Positions 12,955 through 23,129 of a stretch of DNA of 64,000 nucleotides are shown here, piece by piece (the stretch's first letter is position 1; each line of letters opens with the position of its first letter). Both the position numbers and the translations under genes were made by a program. The stretch is from Budorcas taxicolor (Eukaryota > Chordata > Mammalia > Artiodactyla > Bovidae). Under the pieces are notes generated by a model. The model had not been told where the DNA came from. It saw nothing but the letters and a program-made list of their open reading frames with translations, and did no database searches. The stretch covers positions 77,363,067 to 77,427,066 of the forward strand of contig NC_068912.1 of NCBI RefSeq assembly GCF_023091745.1. The letters run 5' to 3'.

Positions 12955-13137
12955 GCAGCTATGTGACTCCATGGACGGTAGCCCACCAGGCTCCTCTGTC
13001 CATGGACTTTTCCAGGCAAGATTCCGGAGTGGGTTGCCATTCCCTTCTCCAGGGGGTCTTCCTGACCCAGGGATCGAACCTGGGTCTCCTTCATTGCTGG
13101 CAGATTCTTTACCGTCCTGATCCACTAGGGAAGCCCC
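12955..13137 (-). mobile_element. Bov-tA SINE in L1
   Basis: tRNA-derived ruminant SINE in minus orientation, ending in the reverse of the 'cttccctggtgg'-type tRNA head. The B-box region reads 'gggatcgaacctgggtc' in antisense. It splits the last L1 segment, whose sequence continues at 13138. Confidence 0.92.
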
Positions 13138-13770
13138 ATACAATGAAATACCAAACCATAAAAAAAAGGAAATAATGCCATTTGTAGCAACATGGATGGA
13201 CCTAAAGATTATCACCCTAAGTGAAGGAGGTCAGAAAAAGAAAGACAAATACCATATGATATCATTTATATGTGGAATCTAAAATATGACACAAATGACC
13301 ATATCTACAAAATAGAAACAGATTCACAGACACAGAAAACAGACTTTTGCTTGCTAAGGGGAAGAACAGTGGGGGAGGAATGCAGTGTGAGTTTGGGAGT
13401 AGCAGATGCCAAGTATTACATATAGAATGGATAAGCTACAGTGTCCTACTGTATAGTACAGCAAACTATGTACAATATCTTGTGATAAACCATAATGGAA
13501 AAGAATATAAAAAAGAATGTATGTATGCGTATAACTGAGTCACTTTGTTGTGTAGCAGAAATTAACACAACATTGAAAGTTAATTATACTTCAATAAAAA
13601 AATAATTTAACATTTCAGAGGTAAAATGTTTTCAAATAATGACAAGTTCAAAAGTGAATGGTTGTAATGGAGTAGAAGTGAGGTCTTCCATCAAAATAGT
13701 TAAAATGAATAATCAGCATTATACTTCAGGTGAGAAATGGAGTATTTCCTGCCATATCAGTAAACAAGGA

Positions 13771-14456
13771 TGTTGCAGTCACCAGCAATCACAGCCACTA
13801 CAGATGGTGAACTCCTAGGAAACTCAAGAAGGAAAAGAAAACCTGCCAACTATCAGTGTCAGACTGCAGCCACTCCCGATGGTGAGCCCTGAGGAAACTC
13901 AGAATGTTGTGAAAACACAGGACACTGGCCTCAGATAGGGGAGGTGCATATAAAAGGAATGATTTCTGTGAGCCAGGACTCTCGCATCTTCCTGTACACA
14001 GAACTTTGATATTCCTTAGCCTGGAATATCTGGTTTTCTGTAATTAACAGTAATCTTTTGGTACTTAGACTTGCTGTATAGTCGCTAAGCCACATCTGAC
14101 TCTTTGTCACCCCATGGATTGCCCTCCAGGCTCCTTGGTCTGTGGGATTTCCCAGGCAAGAATGCTGGAGTCAGTTGCCTTCACTCTCTTCAGGGCAGCT
14201 TCCCAGCCCAGAGTCTGAACTTGCACCTCATGTTTGGCAGGCAGATTGTTTATCACTGAGCCACCTCAGAAGCCCAACGTTTAGGCTACCTGTCCTTTGT
14301 TGCAAAATTTCTATATAACCTAGCTCTTCCTCTTGCCTCCTCAGAGCAATTCTCTCAGGGTTACTTGAAATGCTCTCTTCCAGGCTTGAAGTCCTTAAAT
14401 TCCCACCAAATAAAATGTAACTCTCAACTTACAGTTTGAGTATTTTTTAAGTCAAC
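13771..14456 (+). mobile_element. Probable solo ERV LTR (split by a Bov SINE)
   Basis: Starts TGTTGCAGTC and ends near TCAACA. Inside are a promoter-like TATAAAAGG at 13951-13959 and, 3' of the SINE insertion, an AATAAAA signal at 14409-14415 followed by a short U5-like tail. That order fits an LTR. The layout resembles ruminant class II LTRs (BTLTR1-like), but I cannot confirm the family. The first part contains a 75-bp-spaced direct duplication (13792 and 13867). No internal retroviral sequence adjoins it. Confidence 0.6.
14072..14275 (-). mobile_element. Bov-A/Bov-tA SINE in LTR
   Basis: Diverged minus-strand Bov SINE, recognisable by 'cccatggattgccctccaggctcc', the 'caggcaagaatgctggag' core and an 'gccacctcagaagccc' end. 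It interrupts the LTR between its TATA and poly(A) signal regions. Confidence 0.85.
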
Positions 14457-14494
14457 ACAGCCCTTGTCTACCAAATTCCAAGTGCATTAAGAAA

Positions 14495-14885
14495 TATTGT
14501 TAAGGCTGCCATAACAAAGTACTACAAACTGGGTGGCTTAAACAACAGAAATTTATTTTACAGTTCTGGAGGCTAGAAGTCCAATATTATTGTATCAGCA
14601 GATTCAGTCTCTTCTGCAGCCTCTCTCCTTGATTTATAGGTAGTTATCTTCTACCTATGTCTTTACATGGCCTTCCTTCTGTACCTCTGTGTCCCAGTCT
14701 CCTCTTATAATAAGGATACAAAATTTACTGGGTTAGGTCCCACCCTGATGATCTTATTATACTTTAGTTACTTCTTTAATACCCTATCTCCAAACACAGT
14801 CACATTTTGAGAGGGTGAGTGTTAGCCCTTCACATATTAAAAAGACATGGGTTAGGGGGTAGGATACAATTTTGCTGGTAACCCC
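14495..14885 (-). mobile_element. MaLR (MLT1/MST-type) LTR
   Basis: Antisense of a MaLR LTR. It shows the hallmark reversed end 'ggctgccataacaaagtac', then 'ggtggcttaaacaacag', 'cagttctggaggctagaag', and a 'caaacacagtcacattttgag' block near the far end. Confidence 0.88.
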
Positions 14886-15051
14886 AAGCAATTTGCTGTT
14901 TTTTTCCTATATGTGAGTGTTAAGTTATTGTATGTAGCATTCAGTTCTCATACAGTCTTTTGAATGCAAAAGTATTATTTTTAATTTTACATATTAAAAA
15001 AAGTAATATGTATTCAGATTAACTTGCCCAATGTCTTATTCAAAAGACAAA

Positions 15052-15392
15052 ATATTGCTGCTGTAACAAAATACTGTAGACTGGGTGTCTTAAACAATAA
15101 TTTATTTCTCACAGTTCTAGAGGCCTGGAAAGGCCAAGATCCAGGTGCCTGGTGATTCAATGTCAGTGAGAGCCTCCTTCCTGCTTTGCAGATGGCCTTC
15201 TTCTTGATTTGTCCTCACATGGCAGAGAGAGAGAGAGAGATCTCATAAGGACGTTTATACTGCCATGAAGACCCCACCTCATGACTCTGATCTAACCAAA
15301 TTACCTCCCAATGGCACCACCTTCAACTACCATCACAAAGGGGATTAGGGCTTCAACGTATAAGTTTGGGAGGAACACATTCAGTCCACAGC
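15052..15392 (-). mobile_element. MaLR LTR, second copy
   Basis: Same type and orientation as 14495-14885. It reads 'gctgtaacaaaatactgtag', 'cacagttctagaggcc', 'cacctcatgactctgatc', 'gggattagggcttcaac' and 'cattcagtccacagca'. A short GA run (15228-15240) lies inside. Confidence 0.92.
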
Positions 15393-15465
15393 ACCTGAGT
15401 ATACATGGCTGTTGCCTGGTAGTGCTTGTAATCAAGCTCAGGTCTGATTCTCAAGCCAGTGTGAT

Positions 15466-15668
15466 TATTTTTTTTTTTTTTACCAAGTTTCTTCTTCTAA
15501 TTTATTTATTTATTTGGCTGTCGGGTCTTAGTTGTGGCACGTGGGCTTTAGGACATGTGGGCTGTTACTCTGTGGCATGTGAAATCTTAGTTCCCCAACT
15601 AGGGGTCGAACCCATGTCCCCCATGTTGGAAGGTGAATTCTTAACCCCTGGACCACTCAGGGCAGTCT
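15466..15668 (-). mobile_element. CHR-type SINE
   Basis: Cetartiodactyl tRNA-derived SINE in minus orientation. It opens with poly(T), then 'tttatttatttggctg', 'gtggcacgtgggctt', a B-box-like 'ggggtcgaaccc' and 'ctggaccactcaggg'. Confidence 0.85.
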
Positions 15669-15937
15669 CATCTTCCTTTGGTTTAAATTTTACACCCTCT
15701 TCAAAATGGATTAGAGGAAGCATCCTACTGTTATTTCTAACGTGATGTTAAAGTACTTTTTATCCTCAAGTTCTGTGTTTTAATAGGTAATGAGGAATAT
15801 AGAGGACAGTTCATCAACCATAAAAGGGAACCAATAAGAAAGTTTTAAAGGAGGCCATTGTGTAAAAATAAAAGATCTCCAAAGAGAGCTGTGAAATAAG
15901 CATAACTCCAGGATGCTGCATTTCTGTTTGCTACACT
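15669..15937. other. Unassigned stretch
   Basis: Short single-copy-looking sequence between two repeats. I see no gene or motif in it. Confidence 0.5.
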
Positions 15938-16406
15938 ATTAGTTTCCCATTGCTGCTATATCATATTATCAGAAACTTAGCAGCTAAAAAGACTACAAAT
16001 TACTGACAGTTCTGGACGTCCAAAGTCTGAAATGAGTCTTATGGATCTAAATCAAGATGGTAGCAGGACTATATTCTTTTCGGAAGCTCCAGGGGAGAAT
16101 CAATTTCTTTGACTTTTCCATCTTTGAAAGGCTGCCTATATTCCTTGGCTCCTGACCCCTTCCTCCATCTTTAAAATGCATCGTCCCAACCTCTATTTCT
16201 ATCATTTCATCTCCTTTTTCTCATGGTGGCCCTCCTGCCTCTCTCTTACGAGGACCATTATGTTTACATTGGACCTACCTAGATAATCCAGAATAATCTC
16301 CCCAAATTGAGGTACTTAATCACATCTGAAAAATCCCTTTTTCATAGGTTGCTGGGTATGAGAACATGGACATCTTTGCGGGGGTCATTATTCAGTCTGT
16401 TGTACC
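15938..16406 (-). mobile_element. MaLR/MLT1 LTR, third copy
   Basis: Longer and more diverged antisense MLT1-type LTR: 'agtttcccattgctgctat', 'gacagttctggacgtcc', 'attccttggctcctgacccc', 'agataatccagaataatctcc', then 'ggggtcattattcagtctg' at the end. Confidence 0.85.
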
Positions 16407-17469
16407 TACTAATGGCTGCCCTCTAATGAATAGTTGAACTAGGAGGGACAGTACCATGGATATTATTAAAGCAGGTTACAATTTCTCAGTACTTAGAAAT
16501 TTAAAAGAAGAAATTGGAAACAGTGCAGCACCGATAAACCAGTTAAATAATGTTCCTTTATATATTGTAGTTTGTATGGTGTAGCCAATTGTAGTTGATG
16601 ATGACTCTGAACAATGAACATCCCCAGACATAAGATGTATGACTCTTATTATATTAACATTTGGGAGCTTAAAAGCAGAGCATGAATTATGTTCATGATT
16701 CACTCTTCTATGTGAGATGTGAAAGGGACAATAAAACATTGCTACTGTCAAGCACACATCTTGATTTCTTTCTTTAACTCTAATAGCAAAAGCCATTTTA
16801 GGCAAGTAAAAGCCATTTTAGGCGTACTTTCTCATCTAGAGAAGTGAAATAATAATAACTTCTTTGTAGGTAGGGTTGCTTGGAGTTTAAACAGATGTGG
16901 GGGAGGTGGCATGTGAGAACACATTGTAGTGTTCACTTTCATTGGACTACCTATGGCCATGGCACCATTTACAGGCATTTTGGACCCAGTTCTTCCAAAC
17001 CCACAGGAAAATAGCTCTTTCTGAAATTATAAGGAGTCATATAACTTGCTTTAGTCAACAAAGATGATTGAAGACTCTCAGGCTACATTTCCTCTATAGC
17101 AGTGATTGTGAGAGCAAGTCTTGACATCATCACATACAAAAAATACCTGATTCTGAGCCTACACATCAAGGAAATTGCACTTAAAAGCAGCCCAGACCCA
17201 AAGAAGGATAGATATGAACAAGAAATAGACTCTTGCCTGAAGCCACTAAAGTTCTGGGAGAAGGGGTTGATTTTGTATAGTTAAACCAGCTTTATCTGGC
17301 TAACATACTGTTACAGACATAAACCTTTGAAAGTGAGAGAAACTGTTTCAATGAGATTTTGATGCTAAACTGCTTCAGAGCTTTGAGACTTTCAAATTAC
17401 TATATAGTAGTAATATTAATAATAATACAATTGTTACTGATGTTGATGACACTTGAAAGCACCTTAGAC
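16407..17469. other. Unassigned stretch, possibly a degraded LTR at ~16880-17310
   Basis: No open frame of note. The part around 17040-17300 ('cttgctttagtcaacaaag', 'gcctgaagccactaaag') has the feel of an old mammalian LTR. I cannot assign it, and the rest looks single copy. Confidence 0.3.
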
Positions 17470-17755
17470 TCATTGTAAACCTCTATACTGTTCATGGTGG
17501 TATCTACAGTGCTAGTTCAGTTCAGTCGCTCAGTTGTGTCTGACTCTTTGCAACCCCATGAACTGCAGCACACCAGGACTCCCTGTCCATCACCAACTCC
17601 CAGAGTTTACCCAAACTAATGTCCATTGAGTCGGTGATGCCATCCAACCATCTTATCCTCTGTCATCCCCTTCTCCTCCTGCCCTCAATCTTTCCCAGAA
17701 CAGTGCAAAAACACACAATGGGCACTTATTACATATTTGCTGAATTAGTAAATTT
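17470..17755 (+). repeat. L2 3'-end relic split by B6
   Basis: Joined across B6, the flanks read 'tatctacagtgc' then 'gggcacttattacatatttg' and 'ctgaatta', which matches the L2 3' terminus (...acagtgcctggcacatagtaggc...). Joining requires removal of B6 and one duplicate of ACAGTGC. Confidence 0.5.
17513..17699 (-). mobile_element. BovB 3'-terminal fragment B6 (~187 bp) with 7-bp duplication
   Basis: Only the last ~187 bp of BovB, minus strand. ACAGTGC occurs at 17506-17512 and 17700-17706. The fragment ends at 'aatctttcccag', a truncation point close to those of B16 and B22. Confidence 0.88.
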
Positions 17756-17839
17756 CAGTTTTCACTTAGGAAGGGATTTTAGAATTAAGTAAAAGAAAGC
17801 TACAGTTTGGTTGAGCTGTAACTGATAGACAATAATGTT

Positions 17840-18496
17840 GATCATGGCATCTGGTCCCATCACTTTATGGGAAATAGATGGGGAAACAGTGGAAACAGTG
17901 TCAGACTATTTTGGGGGGCTCCAAAATCACTGCAGACAGTGATTGCAGCCATGAAATTAAAAGACGCTTACTCCTTGGAAGGAAAGTTATGACCAACTTA
18001 GATAGCATATTCAAAAGCAGAGACATTACATTGCCAACAAAGGTCCGTCTAGTCAAGGCTATGGTTTTTCCAATGATCATGTATGGATGTGAGAGTTGGA
18101 CTGTGAAGAAAGCTGAGCGCCAGAGAATTGATGCTTTTGAACTGTGGTGTTGGAGAAGACTCTTGAGAGTCCCTTGGCCTGCAAGGAGATCCAACCAGTC
18201 CATTCTAAAGGAGATCAGTCCTGGGTGTTCTTTGGAAGGACTGATGCTAAAGCTGAAACTCCAATACTTTGGCCACCTCATGCAAAGAGTTGACTCATTG
18301 GAAAAGACTCTGATGCTGGGAGGGTTTAGGGGCAGTAGGAGAAGGGGATGACAGAGGATGAGATGGCTGGATGGCATCACCGACTTGATGGACATGAGTT
18401 TGAGTGAACTCTGGGAGTTGGTGATGGACAGGGAGGCCTGGCATGCTGTGATTCATGGGGTTGCAAAGAGTTGGACATGACTGAGCAAATGAACTG
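17840..18496 (+). mobile_element. BovB fragment B7 with 6-bp duplication
   Basis: Plus-strand BovB C-terminal region to the 3' end. AATGTT occurs at 17834-17839 and 18497-18502. The open piece 17878-18351 encodes 157 codons of the region downstream of the RT palm (SKITADSDCSHEIKRRLLLG, WCWRRLLRVPW). Confidence 0.9.
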
Positions 18497-19481
18497 AATG
18501 TTAAATTAGTAACATAACTCGCTATATATCGGCATTCATTTGCTTTTCAAACTTTCCTCTTTATTACTGTCTTCATCAACTAGTGTATTGAATGTTTGCT
18601 ATGTATATATCTGCTTCAATCATTAATGGTTTTCCTAGGTATTTTAAGACTGTCAGAGTCTTCTCTATAACAGAGTTATAAAGAGCCTTCTGTCTTTCCC
18701 AGCATCAGAGTCTTTACAAATGAGTCAGTTCTTCACATCAGGTGGCCAAAGTAGTGGAGCTTCAGCTTCAGCATCAGTCCTTCCAATGAATATTCAGGAC
18801 TGATTTCCTTTAAGATTGACTGGTTTGATCTTCTTGCTGTCCAACGGACTCTCAAGAACTTCTCCAGTACCACAATTTGAAAGCATCAATTCTTCAGTGC
18901 TCATCTTTCTTTATGGTCCAAATCTCACATCTGTACACGATTACTGGAAAAACCATAGCTTTGACTAGATGGATCTTTGTTGGTAAAGTAATATCTCTGC
19001 TTTTTAATATGCTGTTTTGGTTTGACATACCTTTTCTTCCAAGGAGTGAGCATCTTTTAATTGCATGGCTACAGTCACCATCAGCAGTGATTTTGGAGCC
19101 CAAGAAAATAGTCTGTCACTGTTTCCAATGTTTCCCCATCTATTTGCCATGAAGTAATGAGATGGGATGCCATGATCTTAGTTTTTTGAATGTTGAGTTT
19201 TAAGCCTGGTTTTTATTTTCCTCTTTCACTTTCATCAAGAGGTCCTTTAGTCCCTCTTTGCTTTCTGCCTTAAGGGTGGTGTCAATTGCATATCTGAGGT
19301 TCTTGATATTTCTCCCTGTAATCTTGACTCCAGCTTGTGCTTCATCCAGCCCAGCATTTCACATGATGTGCTCTACATATAAGTTAAACAAGCAGGGTGA
19401 CAATATACAGCATTGACGTACTCCTTTCCCCATTTGGAACCAGTCTGTTGTTCTATGTCTGGTTCTAACTATTGCTTCTTG

Positions 19482-20076
19482 TTCATTTCAGTTCAGTTGC
19501 TCAGTCGTGTCTGACTCTTTGAGACCCCATGGACCACAGCATGCCAGGCCTCCCTGTCCATCACCAATCCCAGAGTTTACCAAAACTCAAGTCCATTGAG
19601 TCGGTGATGCCATCCAAACACCTCATCCTCTGTCGTCCTTTCTCCTCCTGCCTTCAATCTTTCCCAGCATCAGAGTCTTTTCAAAAGAGTCAGCTCTTCA
19701 CATCAAGTGGCCAAAGTATTGGAGTTTCAGCTTCAACATCAGTCTTTTAGGATGGACTGGCTGGATCTCCTTGTAGTCCACAGGACTCTCAAGAGTCTTC
19801 TCCAACACCACAGTTCAACAGCATCAGTTCTTCGGCGCTCAGCTTTCTTTATAGTCCAACTCTCACATCCATACATGACTACTGGAAAAACCATAACCTT
19901 GACTAGATGCACCTTTGTTTTGCAAAGTAATGTCTCTGCTTTTGAATATGCTGTCTAGGTTGGTCATAACTTTCCTTCCAAGGAGTAAGTATCTTTTAAT
20001 TTCATGGCTGCAATCACCATCTATAGTGATTTGGGAGCCCCCAAAAAATAAAGTTAGCCACTGTTTCCACTGTTTA
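19482..20076 (-). mobile_element. BovB fragment B9 nested in B8
   Basis: Starts at the BovB 3' terminus ('ttcagttcagttgctcagtc') and ends at 'ccactgttta'. It sits inside B8 in the same orientation. The minus-strand piece 19863-20087 reads GGSQITIDGDCSHEIKRYL. Confidence 0.88.
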
Positions 20077-20663
20077 TTTACCTGCATACAGACTTCTCAG
20101 AAGGCAGGTAATATGGTCTAGTATTCCCATCTCTTGAACAATTTTCCACAGTTTCTTGTGATCCACACAGTCAAAGGCTTTAGCAGTCAATGAAACAGAA
20201 GTAGATATTTTTCTGAAATTCTCTTGCTTTTTCTATGACCCAACATATGTTGGCAATTTGATCTCTGATTCCTTTGCCTTTTTTAAATCCTGCTTGAACA
20301 TCTGGATGTTTTCAGTCATGTACTATTGAAGCATCGCTTAGAGAATTTTGATCATTACTTTGCTAGCGTGTGAGATGAGTGCAGTTGTGCAATAGTTTAA
20401 ACATTCATTGGCATTGCCTTTCTTTGGGATTGGAATGAAACTGATCTTTTCCAGTCCCGTGGCCACTGCTGAGCTTTCCAGATTTGCTGGGATATTGAGT
20501 GCAGCACTTTAACAGCATCATCTTTTGGGATTTGAAATAACTCAACTGGAATTCCATCACCTCCACTAAGTTTGCTCATAGTGATGCTTCCTAAAGCCCA
20601 CTTGACTTCACACTCCAGAATGTCTGGCTCTAGGTGAGTGATTACACCATCATGGTTATCTTG

Positions 20664-21220
20664 TCATGAAGATCTTTTTTTGTATAGCTCTTCTGTGTAT
20701 TCGTGCCACCTCTTATTAATAACTGCTGCTTCTGTTAGGTCCATACCATTTCTGTCATTTATTGTACCTATCTTTGCATGAAATGTTCCCTTGGTGTCTC
20801 TAATTTTCTTGAAGATATCTCTAGTCTTTCCCATTCTGTTGTTTTCCTCTATTTCTTTGCATTGATCGCTGAGGAAGGCTTTCTTGTCTCTTCTTGCTAT
20901 TCTTTGGAATTCTGCATTCAGATGCTTATATCTTTCCTTTTCTCCTTTGCTTTTTGATTCTCTCTTTTTCACAGCTATTTGTAAGGCATCCTCAGACAGC
21001 CATTTTGCTTTTTTGCATTTCTTTTCCATGGGGATGTTCTTGATCCCTGTCTCCTGTACAATGTTATGAACCTCCATCCATAGTTCATCAGGCACTCTAT
21101 CTATCAGATCTAGTCCCTTAAATCTATTTCTCACTTCCACTTTATAATCATAAGGGATTTGATTTAGGTCATACCTAAATGATCTAGTGGTTTTCCCTAC
21201 TTGGGTCATGTTCAGTAAAT
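20664..21220 (-). pseudogene. B8 linker/RT N-terminal remnant
   Basis: An open minus-strand stretch encoding BovB sequence between endonuclease and RT (VGKTTRSFRYDLNQIPYDYK, WLSEDALQIAVKKRE, EIEENNRMGKTRDIF). Upstream the frame runs into unrelated inverted sequence past the head-to-head junction. A further RT piece (SGGDGIPVELFQIPKDDAVK) is at 20397-20579 in another frame. Non-functional. Confidence 0.8.
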
Positions 21221-21293
21221 CTTTAATCCAATTTTCTGGTGATGGGTGGAGCTGTGTTCCCTCCCTGCTATTTACCTGGGGCCAAACTATGGT

Positions 21294-22229
21294 GGACATG
21301 GAACAACAGACTGGTTCAAAATAGGAAAATGTGTACGTCAAGGCTGTATATTGTCACTGTGCTTATTTAACTTCTATGCAGAGTACATCATGAGAAACAT
21401 GGGGCTGGAAGAAGCACAGGCTGGAATTAAGATTGCCGGGGAAATATCAATAACCTCAGATATACAGATGACACCACCCTTATGGCAGAAAGTAAAGAGG
21501 AACTAAAAAGCCTCTTGATGGAAGTGAAAGAGGAGAGTGAAAAAGTTGGCTTAAAGCTCAACATTCAGAAAACAAAGGTCATGGCATCTGGTCCCATCAC
21601 TTCATGGGAAATAGATGGGGAAAGAGTGGAAACAGTGTCAGACTTTATTTTTTTAGGCTCCAAAATCACTGCAGATGGTGACAGCACCCATGAAATTAAA
21701 AGATGCTCACTCCTTGTAAGAAAAGTTATGACCAACCTAGATAGCATATTCAAAAGCAGAGATATTACTTTGCCAACAAAGGTCTATCTAGTCAAGGCTA
21801 TGGTTTTTCCAGTGGTCATACGTGGATGTGAGAGTTGGACTGTGAAGAAGGCTGAGCGCTGAAGAACTGATGCTTTTGAACTGTGGTATTGGAGAAGACT
21901 CTTGAGAGTCCCTTGGACTGCAAGGAGATCCAACCAGTCCATTCTAAAGGAGATTAGCCCTGGGTGTTCTTTGGAAGGAACGATGCTAAAGCCGAAACTC
22001 TAGTACTTTGGCCACCTTATGCAAAGAGTTGACTCATTGGAAAAGACTCTGATGCTGGGAGGGACTGGGGGCAGGAGGATCCCGACAGAGGATGAGATGG
22101 CTGGATGGCATTACTGACTCGATGGACGTGAGTCTGAGTGAACTCCAGGAGTTGGTGATGGACAGGGAGGCCTGGCGTGCTGCAATTCATGGGGTCGCAA
22201 AGAGTCAGACACGACTGAGTGACTGAACT
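21294..22229 (+). mobile_element. BovB fragment B10, head-to-head with B8
   Basis: Plus-strand BovB beginning at 'ggacatggaacaacagactg', immediately beside the 5' side of B8, and ending at the CTGAA-type 3' terminus. Open pieces are 21246-21506 (RQGCILSLCLFNFYAEYIM) and 21482-21862. The YADD region is frameshifted. Confidence 0.9.
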
Positions 22230-22962
22230 AAACTGAACTGATGAAAGTGAAAGAGGAGAGTGAAAAAGTTGGCCTACAGTTCAACATTCAGAAAACAAAG
22301 ATCATGGCATCCATTCCCATCACTTCATGGCAAATAGATGGGGAAACAGTGGAAACAGTGTCAGACTTTATATTGGGGGGCTCCAAAATCACTGCAGATG
22401 ACGTCTGCAGCCATGAAATAAAAAGACACTTACTCCTTGGAAGGAAAGTTATGACCAACCTAGACAGCATATTAAAAATCAGAGACACTACTTTGCCCAC
22501 AAAAGTCCATCTAGTCAAACCTATGGTTTTTCCAGTAATCATGTATGGATGTGAAAGTTGGACTATAAAGAAAGCTGAGCACTGAAGAACTGATTCTTTG
22601 AAACTGTGGTGTTGGAGAAGACTCTTGAGAGTCCCTTAGACTGCAAGGAGATCCAACCAGTCCATCCTAAAGGAAATCAGTCCTGAATGTTCACTGGAAG
22701 GACTGATGTTGAAACTGCAACTGCAATACTTCGGCCATCTGCTGCGAAGAACTGATTCATTTGAAAAGACCCTGATGCTGGGAAAGATTGAAGATGAGAG
22801 GAGAAGGTGACGACAGAGAATGAGATTGTTGGATGGCATCACCGACTCATTGGATGAGTTTGAGTAAACTCCAGGAGCTGGTGATGGACAGGAAGGCCTG
22901 ACGTGCTGCAATCCATGGGGGTCTCAAAGAGTCGGACACGACCGAGCAACTGAACTGAAACT
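22230..22962 (+). mobile_element. BovB-derived B11 (ART2A-like), abutting B10
   Basis: A more diverged BovB derivative starting at 'gaaagtgaaagaggagag' directly after the B10 3' end. Subfamily-type changes such as 'ctgggaaagattgaag' in place of 'ctgggagggattggggg' suggest the older ART2A-like group. The 114-codon piece is 22241-22585. Confidence 0.82.
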
Positions 22963-22967
22963 AGACT

Positions 22968-23124
22968 ACCCATCTCCTCTATTCACGGGATTCTCCAGGC
23001 AAGAATACTAGAGTGGGTTCCCATTTCCTCCTCCGACAATCTTCCTGACCCAGAGTTGGAACCCACATCTTTTGCATCTCCTGCATTGCAGGCAAATATT
23101 TACTGGGGAGCCCCAGGGGAAGCA
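22968..23124 (-). mobile_element. Partial Bov-tA SINE
   Basis: Minus-strand Bov-tA lacking its 3' part. It has 'gggattctccaggcaagaat', 'gtgggttcccatttcc', the tRNA-like 'cctgcattgcaggc' and a 'ggggagcccc' end. Confidence 0.85.
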
Positions 23125-23129
23125 AACTA

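Larger units (their letters stand above)
7135..12960 (+). pseudogene. L1 ORF2 pseudogene (endonuclease C-terminus, RT)
   Basis: Remains of the L1 ORF2 protein, which nicks DNA and reverse transcribes L1 RNA. The 5' truncation falls inside the endonuclease domain: 7249-7443 reads NIYTPNIGALKYIKQ and then IIIDFKTPL where the family normally has GDFNTPL. RT sequence follows in the segments after B3 and before B4. At about 9447-9480 the catalytic FADD box reads YVYD, so the first aspartate is lost. C-terminal sequence continues at 11948-12950 (12335-12577 is an open stretch). Frameshifts, stops and five insertions make it non-functional. Confidence 0.85.
7119..13617 (+). mobile_element. 5'-truncated L1 with 16-bp target-site duplication and five nested insertions
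   Basis: The L1 proper is 7135-13601. ataatttaagatttca (7119-7134) recurs with one mismatch at 13602-13617, directly after the A-rich 3' tail. L1 ORF2 and 3' UTR sequence runs in consensus order through six segments: 7135-8360, 8958-9500, 10429-10570, 10936-11308, 11948-12954 and 13138-13601. The gaps are filled by B3, B4, an unidentified insert, B5 and a Bov-tA. The 3' UTR resembles other ruminant L1 tails in this window (33555-33790, 40690-40868). Confidence 0.93.
18693..21293 (-). mobile_element. BovB B8, lacking its 3' end, split by B9
   Basis: Minus-strand BovB in two parts, 18693-19481 and 20077-21293. BovB order is continuous across the gap ('attgcttcttg' | 'acctgcatacagac'), so B9 was inserted into it. 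The last ~190 bp of the 3' end are absent, which is unusual for target-primed insertion. Near its 5' side the endonuclease region is deleted: linker sequence (about 21190) jumps directly to 5' UTR sequence (about 21217-21293) that in B20 lies over 1 kb further out. Confidence 0.85.

Noticed and set aside
12955..13137. tRNA gene suggested by A/B box-like motifs in SINEs
   Set aside because: These are tRNA-derived heads of Bov-tA or CHR SINEs without a cloverleaf or proper 3' end.
15311..15745. 144-codon plus-strand open frame
   Set aside because: It crosses a MaLR LTR end and a CHR SINE in antisense; the translation has no domain and low-complexity stretches.
18876..22230. CRISPR-like or other short-repeat array
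   Set aside because: The repeated text is long BovB sequence in varied orientation, not short direct repeats with spacers.
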